This document shows positions 15,574-23,925 of a stretch of 64,000 nt of DNA, piece by piece. This DNA is from Cyclobacteriaceae bacterium. Its GTDB lineage: Bacteria; Bacteroidota; Bacteroidia; Cytophagales; Cyclobacteriaceae. Both the position numbers and the translations under genes were made by a program. How positions within the stretch are numbered: position 1 is the stretch's first letter; each line of letters starts with the position of its first letter. The stretch covers positions 1 through 64,000 of the forward strand of contig JANQOR010000010.1 of the NCBI GenBank assembly GCA_028285685.1, read 5' to 3'. The notes beneath the pieces are model-generated. The model saw only the letters and a list, made by a program, of their open reading frames with translations. It was not told where the DNA came from and searched no databases.

Positions 15574-16494
15574 ATGGATGATGTAAAAGTATTTGCACCG
15601 AATACAATCTCTAACGTGGGATGTGGATACGACGTTCTAGGTTTTCCATTGGAGGGACTGGGAGATGAAGTACACGTATCGAAACGGAATGATTCTGGGC
15701 TTAGAATAAAGGAAATTTTGGGTGCTGACCTACCGTTAAATTCAGAAAAAAATGTGGCAACGATTGCTATACAGGCGCTTTTGAAATCTCTGGGGGAAGA
15801 CGGGGGGTTTGACGTTTCTATTACAAAGAGTATTTCACCGGGAAGCGGTTTGGGTTCTAGTGCTTGCAGTTCTGTAGCCGCTGTTTACGCAGTGAACGAA
15901 CTTATGGGTAGGCCTTTTACAAAAAGTGAATTGATCGAATTTGCGATGGAAGGTGAACGTGCGAGCTCAGGTGCAGCACATGCAGACAATGTCGCGCCAT
16001 CCATGTTAGGAGGGTTCACTGTGGTACGAAGTTACGACCCGCTCGATGTCTTCCAAATTCCATTTCCAGAAGAACTTCTCGCGGTTGTTATCTTTCCAAA
16101 CCTGGAAGTAAGAACAGAATTTGCAAAAAAGATATTGCCGAAGAAAATCAGTCTTGAAGACGGTGTTCAACAGTGGGGAAACATGGCAGGCTTGATCAGT
16201 GGACTTATGGGCAATGACATGCGGAGAATCGGAAAATCAATGATGGACTCAGTTGCAGAGCCGGTGCGAAAAGTACTTATCCCACATTACGACAAAGTAA
16301 AAGATGCAGCGATGACTGCGGGCGCCATCGGTTTTAATATCTCTGGCTCAGGTCCAACCACCTTCGCACTGTCCGATGATATGAATCTAGCTAAGAACAT
16401 ACGATCTGCATGTCGAGAGGTCTATCAGAGAAATGGTATCGAAGTTTTTAGTCTTATTTCTAAAATAAATCCAGAAGGAGCGCACGTCATTTGA
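15574..16494 (+). CDS. thrB: Homoserine kinase
   Basis: 306 residues. GHMP-kinase that phosphorylates L-homoserine with ATP to O-phospho-L-homoserine, the penultimate step of threonine synthesis. N-terminus VKVFAPNTISNVGCGYDVLGFPLEG matches ThrB; the ATP-binding GHMP loop is PGSGLGSSACSSVAAVYA, followed by EGERASSGAAHADNVAPSMLGG, and the third motif GAIGFNISGSGPTTFAL. The stop overlaps the thrC start (TTGA), so the two enzymes are translationally coupled. No aspartokinase-homoserine dehydrogenase gene is in the window. Confidence 0.96.
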   Translation: MDDVKVFAPNTISNVGCGYDVLGFPLEGLGDEVHVSKRNDSGLRIKEILGADLPLNSEKNVATIAIQALLKSLGEDGGFDVSITKSISPGSGLGSSACSSVAAVYAVNELMGRPFTKSELIEFAMEGERASSGAAHADNVAPSMLGGFTVVRSYDPLDVFQIPFPEELLAVVIFPNLEVRTEFAKKILPKKISLEDGVQQWGNMAGLISGLMGNDMRRIGKSMMDSVAEPVRKVLIPHYDKVKDAAMTAGAIGFNISGSGPTTFALSDDMNLAKNIRSACREVYQRNGIEVFSLISKINPEGAHVI

Positions 16495-17786
16495 GATTCT
16501 ACAGCACAAAAAATCGCTCACACTTGGTGTCATTTGAGGAAGCCATTTTCAACAGTCTTCCTCCTGATAATGGTTTGTACTACCCAGAAAATATTCCGTT
16601 ACTCGACCCAGCATTCATTAAAGAACTGAGATCAAAATCCCAATCGGAAATCGGTTTGGAGATTTCGAGGCACTTTATGGCCAATGAACTATCCGAATTG
16701 GATCTCCGAAGAATAGTCGAAGAAACCTTAAGTTTCGATTTTCCGCTTGTAAGGATAATTGGCGAAATCCATTGCCTGGAGTTGTTTCATGGACCTACAT
16801 GGGCATTCAAGGACCTAGGGGCCAGATTTCTCTCGAGGTGCATGCAACATTTGATAAGTAAAAAGGAAAAAAATATTAACGTTCTTGTAGCTACCTCAGG
16901 AGACACTGGTGGAGCTGTGGCAGCAGGCTTCCACGGTGTTGACGGAGTGAATGTGACCATTCTGTTTCCAAGAAACAAGGTAAGTGATCTACAACGAAAA
17001 CAATTGACCACATGGGGCGAAAATGTTATGACCCTCGAGGTAGAAGGCTCTTTCGATGATTGCCAAAGACTGGTGAAAACTGCTTTTCTAGATAAGGACC
17101 TTAACGAGGAATTGTCGCTTTCGTCCGCCAACTCGATCAATATAGCCAGGTTAATACCCCAAATGTTCTACTACTTTTTTGCCTTTCAGCAACTTCAAAA
17201 CTGGGACAATGTGATAGTGTCGGTACCGTCAGGCAATTATGGGAATCTGTGCGCTGGTCTCTTTGCAAAAAAGATGGGATTGCCGATCGCTAGGTTCATC
17301 GCTGCTAGCAATGATAACAAGGCAGTCCCAGATTATTTGACTACCGGTCACTATAAACCTCTGCCATCTATTGAAACGTACGCCAATGCAATGGATGTGG
17401 GTGCTCCTAGCAACTTTGCAAGACTGTTAGAATTTTTTGAGGGAAATGTCCAAAGGATGCGTTCGCTCATATCCGGATTCTCACTTTCCGATCCAGAGAT
17501 TCTGAAAACCATTGATCATTTATATCAAAAAACAGAATATATCTTGGACCCACATGGAGCTATTGGCTTTAGGGCATTGCAAGAGACACTGGATGATGGT
17601 GAACTTGGAATTTTCCTGGAAACAGCACATCCAGTAAAATTTGTTGATACTGTAAAGAAAGCTATACCGAATATGCCTTCCTATCAATCGAAAACAGAAG
17701 AAATCGAACGTAAGAAATCAACTTGCATGCGCATTTCCAGCTCATACGAAGATTTCAGGTCCTATCTGACGAGGCAGGCAGTGTAG
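16491..17786 (+). CDS. thrC: Threonine synthase
   Basis: 431 residues; start TTG at 16491, overlapping the thrB stop, yields the family N-terminus MRFYSTKN. PLP enzyme converting O-phosphohomoserine to threonine. The PLP lysine is K107 in HGPTWAFKDLGARFLSR; the phosphate-binding region and substrate blocks VATSGDTGGAVAAGFHG, SANSINIARLIPQMFYYF, PSGNYGNLCAG and PHGAIGF follow in the usual order. The length and motifs fit the shorter bacterial class that uses phosphohomoserine. Confidence 0.96.
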   Translation: MRFYSTKNRSHLVSFEEAIFNSLPPDNGLYYPENIPLLDPAFIKELRSKSQSEIGLEISRHFMANELSELDLRRIVEETLSFDFPLVRIIGEIHCLELFHGPTWAFKDLGARFLSRCMQHLISKKEKNINVLVATSGDTGGAVAAGFHGVDGVNVTILFPRNKVSDLQRKQLTTWGENVMTLEVEGSFDDCQRLVKTAFLDKDLNEELSLSSANSINIARLIPQMFYYFFAFQQLQNWDNVIVSVPSGNYGNLCAGLFAKKMGLPIARFIAASNDNKAVPDYLTTGHYKPLPSIETYANAMDVGAPSNFARLLEFFEGNVQRMRSLISGFSLSDPEILKTIDHLYQKTEYILDPHGAIGFRALQETLDDGELGIFLETAHPVKFVDTVKKAIPNMPSYQSKTEEIERKKSTCMRISSSYEDFRSYLTRQAV

Positions 17787-17845
17787 GATTCGTAATTCGC
17801 TGTCGACCGTAGTATTTTTAGGGCTCGACTAACAACCTAACCACA

Positions 17846-19219
17846 TTGGAAGAAAACAACAAGAAGCCAACTTGGCTGTCAGAACTACAGCAGAAAAGCT
17901 GGGAACCGGAGGTTCTGCTGTCCGGAATTGTCTTGTATGGAATGTTCAAAACCCCGGGCTTGCTTGACGATTTCCTTTACTACTATAAAATCAACTTTTC
18001 TGCCAATTCCAACGACATTGACAATTTCGTGGGAATGATGAAAGTAGCCGTATACTGGCTTACAGGAGGACTAATCGCACATTTGATCAGCCGTGGAATT
18101 TGGGTGGGTATGGTAGGCTTGAGCTTTACATTTCCCAATGGGATTGTACTTGACAAGGTAAAACTGACAGACAAATACAGAACTTATCTTTCTAATATTC
18201 CAACAACAGAAAAGATCATCCTAAACCTGGAGAGCTTCTCAAGCACCCTGTTTTCCATCTCGTTTATGATGTTTATGATGATGCTCGGTGCCTACTTCTA
18301 TATCCTTGTCACGATTATAGTGCCCGTCTTGACCATTGTCTATCTATTCAATGAGCTCTTCGATAACGATACATTCGGGTACTTTCTAGCGGGCTATTTA
18401 ATTACGGTGCTTGCCTTTGGCTTCATAGGCTTTATTGACTTTGTTACTCTGGGTTTCTTTAAACGATTCAAATTGATCTCAAGAATCTACTGGCCTATCT
18501 ATAGAATTGTAGGAACACTTACGTTAGCTCGCTTTTACCGTCCGATTTACTACACGCTCGTCTCCAACATTAGAAAATGGAAGATTGCACTAATGTTAAC
18601 GGCATTTGTGGTGATCAGCTTTACATGGGTCGGAGGAATCAGTAACTCTACATATCCCGGGGAAAGTCTTTCGCGCATTTCTCTTTGGTCAGATAGCCAA
18701 AACACAGGTTCGTACACAGGCTATTACGATGACCAGATTGACGATATCAAATCGATTAACGCGTCCATCCAATCTGATATCATACGAGGCAATACCGTTC
18801 GGTTGTTTCTGGTCTTACGTGCTGACAGAGAAGATTCGATTAAGGCATATTGCAACCTGGATTCATTGTTCCAAATAGAGGGTCTCGGACAATCGCAAGC
18901 ACGATTGCAATGTCTTAAAACTTTTCATTCCGTATCAATAGATGATTCGGTCTTTGCTGATCTACCCTTTAAATTTCATTTTAAGAGCAAGGCCCGACAA
19001 AGGGGACTTCTGACATACATTGATATAAGTTACCTGGAATCAGGCCTGCACCATCTAGAGGTAAAGATGCCTGCCAGCATGTATAGAAATAACCGGATTG
19101 CCAAAATTCCCTTTTATCGGGAGGAAACATACATCCCGTACTTTGTTCCGGACCCTTCGACACCTCCCAAATCCGACAGTGAGTCTTATTTGAAGCTTAA
19201 GCCTATTTTACCAAAATAG
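17846..19219 (+). CDS. Polytopic membrane protein with periplasmic C-terminal domain, unknown
   Basis: 457 residues starting at TTG 17846. Residues 1-25 are cytoplasmic (EENNKKPTWLSELQQKSWEPE); six to eight membrane helices follow up to about residue 265, including a Met/Phe-rich segment (FSISFMMFMMMLGAYFYI) and GYFLAGYLITVLAFGFIGFIDFVTLGFF. The last 185 residues form a soluble, probably extracytoplasmic domain (SIKAYCNLDSLFQIEG, LHHLEVKMPASMYRNN). I do not recognise it. A -7-like box TATTTTTA lies at 17813-17820. It is convergent with the DUF6515-like gene; the hairpin at 19305-19333 serves the latter. Confidence 0.75.
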   Translation: MEENNKKPTWLSELQQKSWEPEVLLSGIVLYGMFKTPGLLDDFLYYYKINFSANSNDIDNFVGMMKVAVYWLTGGLIAHLISRGIWVGMVGLSFTFPNGIVLDKVKLTDKYRTYLSNIPTTEKIILNLESFSSTLFSISFMMFMMMLGAYFYILVTIIVPVLTIVYLFNELFDNDTFGYFLAGYLITVLAFGFIGFIDFVTLGFFKRFKLISRIYWPIYRIVGTLTLARFYRPIYYTLVSNIRKWKIALMLTAFVVISFTWVGGISNSTYPGESLSRISLWSDSQNTGSYTGYYDDQIDDIKSINASIQSDIIRGNTVRLFLVLRADREDSIKAYCNLDSLFQIEGLGQSQARLQCLKTFHSVSIDDSVFADLPFKFHFKSKARQRGLLTYIDISYLESGLHHLEVKMPASMYRNNRIAKIPFYREETYIPYFVPDPSTPPKSDSESYLKLKPILPK

Positions 19220-19304
19220 TTTAGTAAAAAGCGATTTAAAATTGTTAGCAGCTTCCATTTCCTCTTTCGTTCCAACTAAGGGTGGATGGAAAGAGAACAT
19301 TAAT

Positions 19305-19333
19305 AAAAAAGGGCACAGCAAAGCTGTGCCCGA
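19305..19333 (-). terminator. Rho-independent terminator of the 19362-19988 gene
   Basis: GGGCACAGC, loop AAA, GCTGTGCCC at 19311-19331, with six As on the plus-strand left side that become the T run on the minus strand. A compact perfect nine-base stem. Confidence 0.88.
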
Positions 19334-19361
19334 AAACCACAAAATTACCTGTCTCCTTAAT

Positions 19362-19988
19362 TCAACTTGACTTTGTCAAATTGACAACTTCGTAGTGGAC
19401 TTCATCTCCGGAGCCGGTTACAACCTCTTTGTAGTAATCGTTATCCAAAACGTAGTAGACATTTTCATTGATTTCCAACTCTTTATACCCTTCCGGCAAT
19501 GCGTCTACCTGGGCACCAATAGGAGCTTCCACCGCTTCATAGTTAGTAATTCCATGAACTACGTTCTTGGCATAGTAGGTTCCATAGTAATAGTAATAAG
19601 GCCTGGCTTTACCAGCCAACACAATTTTCTTACTCGCCTTTGGCAGTACGGTCACCTTAATCCCTCTTGGTGCGGCAACAACCACAAAAGATCTGCTTGA
19701 GACAGGCTTATAAAACATACCATTGAGAAATCGGTATTTAACACCTTTGAAGACAATTACAGAAGCTCCTTCTGGAGCAACTTTAACCCGATAGCCCCAT
19801 TTCGGCAAATGTCGGTAATGGAAGTGAGCGGCCCGGTGATGCCTTCGGACGGTTTGACTCCTTTTCACCACCTTCCTAGTATGAATTTCTTTCTTTGTTA
19901 CGACTCTTCTTTGTGCTTCAGTCTTGAAACTATGAAAGCAAAAAGTGAAAATCAGTCCTGATAGTATTGCGAATTTCATGTATCTCAT
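19362..19988 (-). CDS. Secreted basic protein (DUF6515-like)
   Basis: 208 residues. A signal peptide (MKFAILSGLIFTFCFHSFKTEAQ, the second ATG at 19979 being equally possible) is followed by a very basic, His/Arg-rich linker (RRHHRAAHFHYRHLPKWG) and repeated short modules of the type PxG-V-L-G-YYY: HLPKWGYRVKVAPEGASVI, APRGIKVTVLP, APIGAQVDALPEGYKELEI with FLNGMFYKP, YYYYYGTYY and VYYVLDNDYYKE. This is the pattern of the DUF6515 group of exported proteins in Bacteroidota and Proteobacteria. Function unknown; envelope location likely. A strong terminator follows. The 198 bases upstream contain no gene. Confidence 0.78.
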   Translation of the reverse strand: MRYMKFAILSGLIFTFCFHSFKTEAQRRVVTKKEIHTRKVVKRSQTVRRHHRAAHFHYRHLPKWGYRVKVAPEGASVIVFKGVKYRFLNGMFYKPVSSRSFVVVAAPRGIKVTVLPKASKKIVLAGKARPYYYYYGTYYAKNVVHGITNYEAVEAPIGAQVDALPEGYKELEINENVYYVLDNDYYKEVVTGSGDEVHYEVVNLTKSS

Positions 19989-20186
19989 TGTTATGTGTTT
20001 GAATCTTTAGATGGCTGAAGCCCAAAAAGGTTTAATTAGAGTAGGCAGTACTTTGATTACATTATGCATAGCATCCAATGAATCATTCAAAAGGAGTCAG
20101 CTTCGCAATAATTTGTGAGGAAACCCTTAAGGTCAATTAGAGTCAAAATAGTCGTCAGACCTATCGCCGATCAGGCTTGAGCAATT

Positions 20187-21242
20187 CTAAGCTGCCTGCC
20201 TCAATTTACCGCTTTGAATGTCCTTCAATTTCTTGTTCATTACAAGCAACCAAAGTGGTGGCACCATAGCTAAAAGCATCATGCCAGGGTATCCGGTAGG
20301 CATTTGTGGACTATCGTCAATGTGCCGTAAAATCTGGTACTTCCTACTCGCAATAAAATGATGATCCGAATGCCTAGACAGCTCAAAGAGAACCAGACGT
20401 CCAATGACGTGATTCGAATTCCATGAGTGTTGGGCCATCACTCGCTCGTATTTATTTCCCTGCTTGTTTCGGGTAAGTCCATAGTGTTCAATGTAGTTGA
20501 CAGTTTCGAGCAACAGGAAGCCCATCACTGCTGCGAGGACAAAATATCCGGTAATTACCCATCCAAAGAAATAAACAATTATAGCCAAAAGACCTGTCTG
20601 AATGATTTGATAAAGCAACATCTCATTGTGGATAGAGAAAAAACCTTGCCCCTTCTTCTTAAGTCTGGCGGTTTGAATTTTCCACGCTGAGATATAAGTG
20701 TAAACTACCGACCTAATCCAAAAGGCGTACAGTATTTCATTCAATCTGGCTGAGGACGGATCTTCCCTTGTGCCTACATTCTTGTGATGCCCTTGATTAT
20801 GCTCAATAAAAAAGTGCATATACAAGGAGGTCAATAGAAGGGTTTTTGCCATTAGTTGTTCGTATCGTTTCGAGCGATGTCCGAGTTCATGTGCAACATT
20901 GATCCCAATTACACCACACATCAGACCCATCCCTGTAATTCGCCCAACCTTGGCTGCTAACTCAAGTCCCGGTTCACCTATAGATTTCAGAAACAAGTAA
21001 ACAAAGACACATTGAATTGGGATCATTAGGTATACCTGCCAATCATACACGGGATTCTTTTTTCTTAGTTCTTCCTCAGCCTCCGACAGATTGCTAGGAT
21101 CCGCCGCTACAAATAGCTCAAGAAGCGGCACAATTACAAACCCATAAATAATTGGTGAGAAAGCCAGCCAGCCATAACTATTGAATGAGACATAGGTAAG
21201 TACTGGAATAATCAGCACGTTCATGTATTTAAGCTTGCTCAT
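20187..21242 (-). CDS. AlkB-type alkane 1-monooxygenase (membrane diiron hydroxylase)
   Basis: 351 residues with several membrane helices and the histidine boxes of membrane-bound diiron oxygenases: HELGHR (118-123), EHNQGHHKNVGT (147-158) and RHSDHHFIASRKYQ (about 286), plus the NYIEHYGL motif that separates AlkB hydroxylases from fatty-acid desaturases. AlkB inserts oxygen at the terminal methyl of medium to long alkanes, needing rubredoxin and its reductase; neither is encoded in the window. The chain is somewhat shorter than the 401-residue Pseudomonas enzyme. Its start overlaps the stop of the upstream outer-membrane barrel gene by four bases, so the two are coupled. Confidence 0.9.
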   Translation of the reverse strand: MSKLKYMNVLIIPVLTYVSFNSYGWLAFSPIIYGFVIVPLLELFVAADPSNLSEAEEELRKKNPVYDWQVYLMIPIQCVFVYLFLKSIGEPGLELAAKVGRITGMGLMCGVIGINVAHELGHRSKRYEQLMAKTLLLTSLYMHFFIEHNQGHHKNVGTREDPSSARLNEILYAFWIRSVVYTYISAWKIQTARLKKKGQGFFSIHNEMLLYQIIQTGLLAIIVYFFGWVITGYFVLAAVMGFLLLETVNYIEHYGLTRNKQGNKYERVMAQHSWNSNHVIGRLVLFELSRHSDHHFIASRKYQILRHIDDSPQMPTGYPGMMLLAMVPPLWLLVMNKKLKDIQSGKLRQAA

Positions 21243-21928
21243 TTGACCATTTCCAGTTTTCCGAAGGAAACATAGTATCCAACCGATACCCCAAGACTCC
21301 AGAGATTTGAAATATCAGGTAGTTGATCGTTTGTAAGATCCCCAGCATCGATAAAGTTACTAAAACTGTAAGTGAAAAAACCCTCCAACTGCAAGGTTCC
21401 AAACTGAAAATCCTGCCAAATTCCGCCACTAAACCTAGCACCATAACCGCCCCGTCTGTCTCGGTTTTCTTCATATGTGGCAAAATCAATGAGGGATAGG
21501 TTTGCCGGGTCTTCATCTTTGGTAGAGTTAAGCAAATACTCAGCGTAAAACCCTCCACCTATAAAATATTTGGTCTTGTTTCCAAAATATCCAATTCCTT
21601 CTATAGGGAATTCCAGATAGTTCATGGTAATGCTGTAATTAGGTAATCCCGTGCCTTTAAACGTTTGAACCCATCCACGCTGGATGTAATTGATACCGCC
21701 TTGGATACCAGTGTTGAAAAACGTGTTTCTCTTTTTAGGGAAATGCTTGATCACCAAACCCGAATTGAGGCCTGATTTAAATGTATTGTTAGCCCTGAAA
21801 TTGAATACCGTATGAATCATGTAGGCGGAGTTGATGTGTCCACCAGCCTTTAAGCCTACATATGTTTTTGTCTGGCCAAGGGCAGCGCTGGTCATAAGAA
21901 GAAAGAAAAACAAAGGAAGTACTCTCAT
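21239..21928 (-). CDS. PorT-like outer-membrane beta-barrel protein
   Basis: 229 residues with a signal peptide (MRVLPLFFFLLMTSAALGQ). Alternating strands such as TYVGLKAGGHINSAYM, FFNTGIQGGINYIQRG, FIGGGFYAEYLLN and LWSLGVSVGYYVSFG, with a terminal aromatic-rich strand, suggest an eight- to ten-stranded outer-membrane barrel. Coupling to alkB by a four-base overlap suggests a link to hydrophobic substrate handling, but such barrels are common and no substrate is shown. A consensus TAnnTTTG -7 box lies about 40 bases upstream. Confidence 0.78.
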   Translation of the reverse strand: MRVLPLFFFLLMTSAALGQTKTYVGLKAGGHINSAYMIHTVFNFRANNTFKSGLNSGLVIKHFPKKRNTFFNTGIQGGINYIQRGWVQTFKGTGLPNYSITMNYLEFPIEGIGYFGNKTKYFIGGGFYAEYLLNSTKDEDPANLSLIDFATYEENRDRRGGYGARFSGGIWQDFQFGTLQLEGFFTYSFSNFIDAGDLTNDQLPDISNLWSLGVSVGYYVSFGKLEMVK

Positions 21929-21967
21929 CCGAAATGCAAAGAATTACCCTACAGTCAAAAATGAAAC

Positions 21968-21975
21968 CAAAAATA
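21968..21975 (-). promoter_or_regulatory. Candidate -7 box (TAnnTTTG) of the barrel-alkB operon
   Basis: On the minus strand the bases read TATTTTTG, an exact match to the Bacteroidota -7 consensus TAnnTTTG, 40 bases before the ATG at 21928. A -33 TTTG element is not clearly visible. Confidence 0.4.
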
Positions 21976-22045
21976 CCTGAATAATTCGGGGAATAAATTA
22001 GGGAGAAGAGATTAACTTTTCGATTTCGACCTAACCGAAGTCTAC

Positions 22046-23290
22046 ATGAATGAAGCCCTCATTACCAACGACGCTGTAATTTTCGGAATCCTAATGCTCA
22101 TGCTGGGATTCGTCTTCTACACCTCCTCCCTGGACTCGCCATTTTGGAAAAAATTCTACACCTACGTTCCGGCTTTACTGGTTTGTTATTTTCTGCCGTC
22201 AATCTTGAAGGCTTTGGGACTTGTGAATCCTTCTGAGTCGAACCTATATTTTGTCGCTTCAAGATATCTTCTGCCAGCTAGTTTGGTTTTACTTACCATC
22301 AGTGTTGACCTCAAAGAAATTGCGAAACTTGGCTCGAAAGCGGTTATCATGTTTGTGACTGGAACGGTTGGAATTATGCTTGGAGGCCCTTTGACAATTC
22401 TTATCTTCTCTCAATTTGCTCCTGATTTGGTTGGCGGAGTGGCACCTAACGAAGTGTGGCGAGGCATGACCACCATTGCTGGCTCCTGGATAGGTGGTGG
22501 AGCCAATCAGGCCACAATGAAAGAAGTGTTCGAAGTTAATGATCAGCTGTTCTCAACCATGGTTACGGTTGACATCATTGTTGGAAATGCCTGGTTAGGT
22601 GTATTGATTTTTGGGGTGGCCTTTACCAAATTCATTGATAAGAAACTGAAGGCGGATGCCTCGGCAATTGAATCCTTGAAAAAGAAGATGTCCGACTACC
22701 AGGAGAGCATCTCCAAAATTCCAAACTTGACGGATCTGATGAAAGTCTTGATGGTTGGATTCGCTTGTACAGGATTCGCCCATTTCGGGAGTGATCTTAT
22801 TGTTCCCTTCCTCAGCGAGAATTTTCCAGCGCTGGCTCAATACAGTTTGTTGTCTGGTTTTTTCTGGTTGGTCGTGATTGCTACCACACTTGGAGTTATA
22901 CTCTCCTTCACCAAACTGAGGGAATTGGAAGGTGTTGGAGCATCCAGAATAGGACGTGCCTTTGTATACGTTCTAATAGCAACCATCGGCATGAGCATGG
23001 ACATCATTGCAATCTTTAAGAATCCTGGATACTTCCTTCTTGGTCTGACCTGGATTTTGTTCCATGTTTTATTGCTAGGGTTGGTTGCCAAGCTCATCAA
23101 AGCCCCTTATTTCTTCATTGCGGTTGGTAGCACAGCAAACGTGGGTGGCGCAGCTTCAGCTCCTGTGATAGCTTCTGAATTTCACCCGTCTCTCGCCCCT
23201 GTCGGCGTGCTGATGGCCGTTTTAGGGTATGTTCTAGGAACATACGGAGCTTACATATGTGGCTTGTTGATGCAGGGTGTAGCACCATGA
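22046..23290 (+). CDS. DUF819 family membrane protein
   Basis: 414 residues, about ten to twelve membrane helices. The sequence is typical of DUF819 (YjcL-like) proteins: NDAVIFGILMLMLGFVFYTSS, PALLVCYFLPSILKALGLV, RYLLPASLVLLTISVDLKEI, MTTIAGSWIGGGANQATMKE and PYFFIAVGSTANVGGAASAPV near the end. Repeated halves with GG-AN and TANVGG motifs suggest a carrier fold, but no substrate is established for the family. It is translationally coupled to the esterase gene (ATGA at 23287-23290). Confidence 0.9.
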   Translation: MNEALITNDAVIFGILMLMLGFVFYTSSLDSPFWKKFYTYVPALLVCYFLPSILKALGLVNPSESNLYFVASRYLLPASLVLLTISVDLKEIAKLGSKAVIMFVTGTVGIMLGGPLTILIFSQFAPDLVGGVAPNEVWRGMTTIAGSWIGGGANQATMKEVFEVNDQLFSTMVTVDIIVGNAWLGVLIFGVAFTKFIDKKLKADASAIESLKKKMSDYQESISKIPNLTDLMKVLMVGFACTGFAHFGSDLIVPFLSENFPALAQYSLLSGFFWLVVIATTLGVILSFTKLRELEGVGASRIGRAFVYVLIATIGMSMDIIAIFKNPGYFLLGLTWILFHVLLLGLVAKLIKAPYFFIAVGSTANVGGAASAPVIASEFHPSLAPVGVLMAVLGYVLGTYGAYICGLLMQGVAP

Positions 23291-23922
23291 TAGAAGAAAA
23301 TCAGTTATCCGTTTCTATAAAAGCTCCTTACTTTACATTAAACAACCTGACCGGCAAAACAGAGCGTGTATGGCTTGCTTTTCATGGATATGGTCAACTA
23401 GCGAAGTTCTTTCTAAAAAAGTTCGAAATGCTTGATCCAGATAAAAACTTCATCATCGCTCCACAAGGACTGTCAAAGTATTATCTAGATGGATTCCAGG
23501 GGCGAGTAGGCGCTTCATGGATGACAAAGGAAGATCGGCTGACCGAGATAGAGAATCAATATCAATATATCCAATCTGTCCTGGACAATGTGGGTGACAT
23601 CTCCGAGAAAAAACTCATATACTTTGGCTTTTCGCAGGGAACCGCAACCATGGGAAGGTTCGCAGCCTGGTCGAAATTGTCATTTGATCAGATGATTATA
23701 TGGGCAGGAACCTTTCCTCCTGATATAGAACCGAATGCATTTAATTTCCTGTCAGGGTCCGAGGGAATCACCTATTTTACAAGTCGTGAAGATCCTTTTT
23801 TTAAAGAAGAAATGATCGAGAATCAAAACAAGGTGGTTTCTGAATCCACTGGAAAAACCCCCGAGCTACGATGGTATGATGGCGGACACACAGTAATTCC
23901 CGAGTTGCTAACCGAAATTTAA
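23287..23922 (+). CDS. Alpha/beta hydrolase, carboxylesterase/phospholipase-like
   Basis: 211 residues from ATG 23287 (a longer frame to 23257 lies in the transporter gene). Alpha/beta fold: WLAFHGYGQLAKFF forms the oxyanion strand, FGFSQGTATMGRFA the nucleophile elbow with Ser in GFSQG, ITYFTSREDPF the probable acid region and the catalytic His is in DGGHTVIPELL. It resembles YpfH/predicted esterases of the phospholipase/carboxylesterase family. No signal peptide, so cytoplasmic. Substrate unknown. It sits between the DUF819 carrier and the secreted M28 peptidase in a tight run. Confidence 0.88.
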   Translation: MIEENQLSVSIKAPYFTLNNLTGKTERVWLAFHGYGQLAKFFLKKFEMLDPDKNFIIAPQGLSKYYLDGFQGRVGASWMTKEDRLTEIENQYQYIQSVLDNVGDISEKKLIYFGFSQGTATMGRFAAWSKLSFDQMIIWAGTFPPDIEPNAFNFLSGSEGITYFTSREDPFFKEEMIENQNKVVSESTGKTPELRWYDGGHTVIPELLTEI

Positions 23923-23925
23923 ATC

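Noticed and set aside
16787..17140. Reading frames opposite thrC and other well-conserved genes
   Set aside because: They are shadow frames; the strand that carries conserved motifs and tight operon spacing is taken as coding.
19208..19300. Minus-strand frame of 30 residues beginning MFSFHPPLVGTKEEM
   Set aside because: Open and of plausible composition, but it follows the terminator of the upstream gene, has no visible promoter and ends inside the convergent gene.
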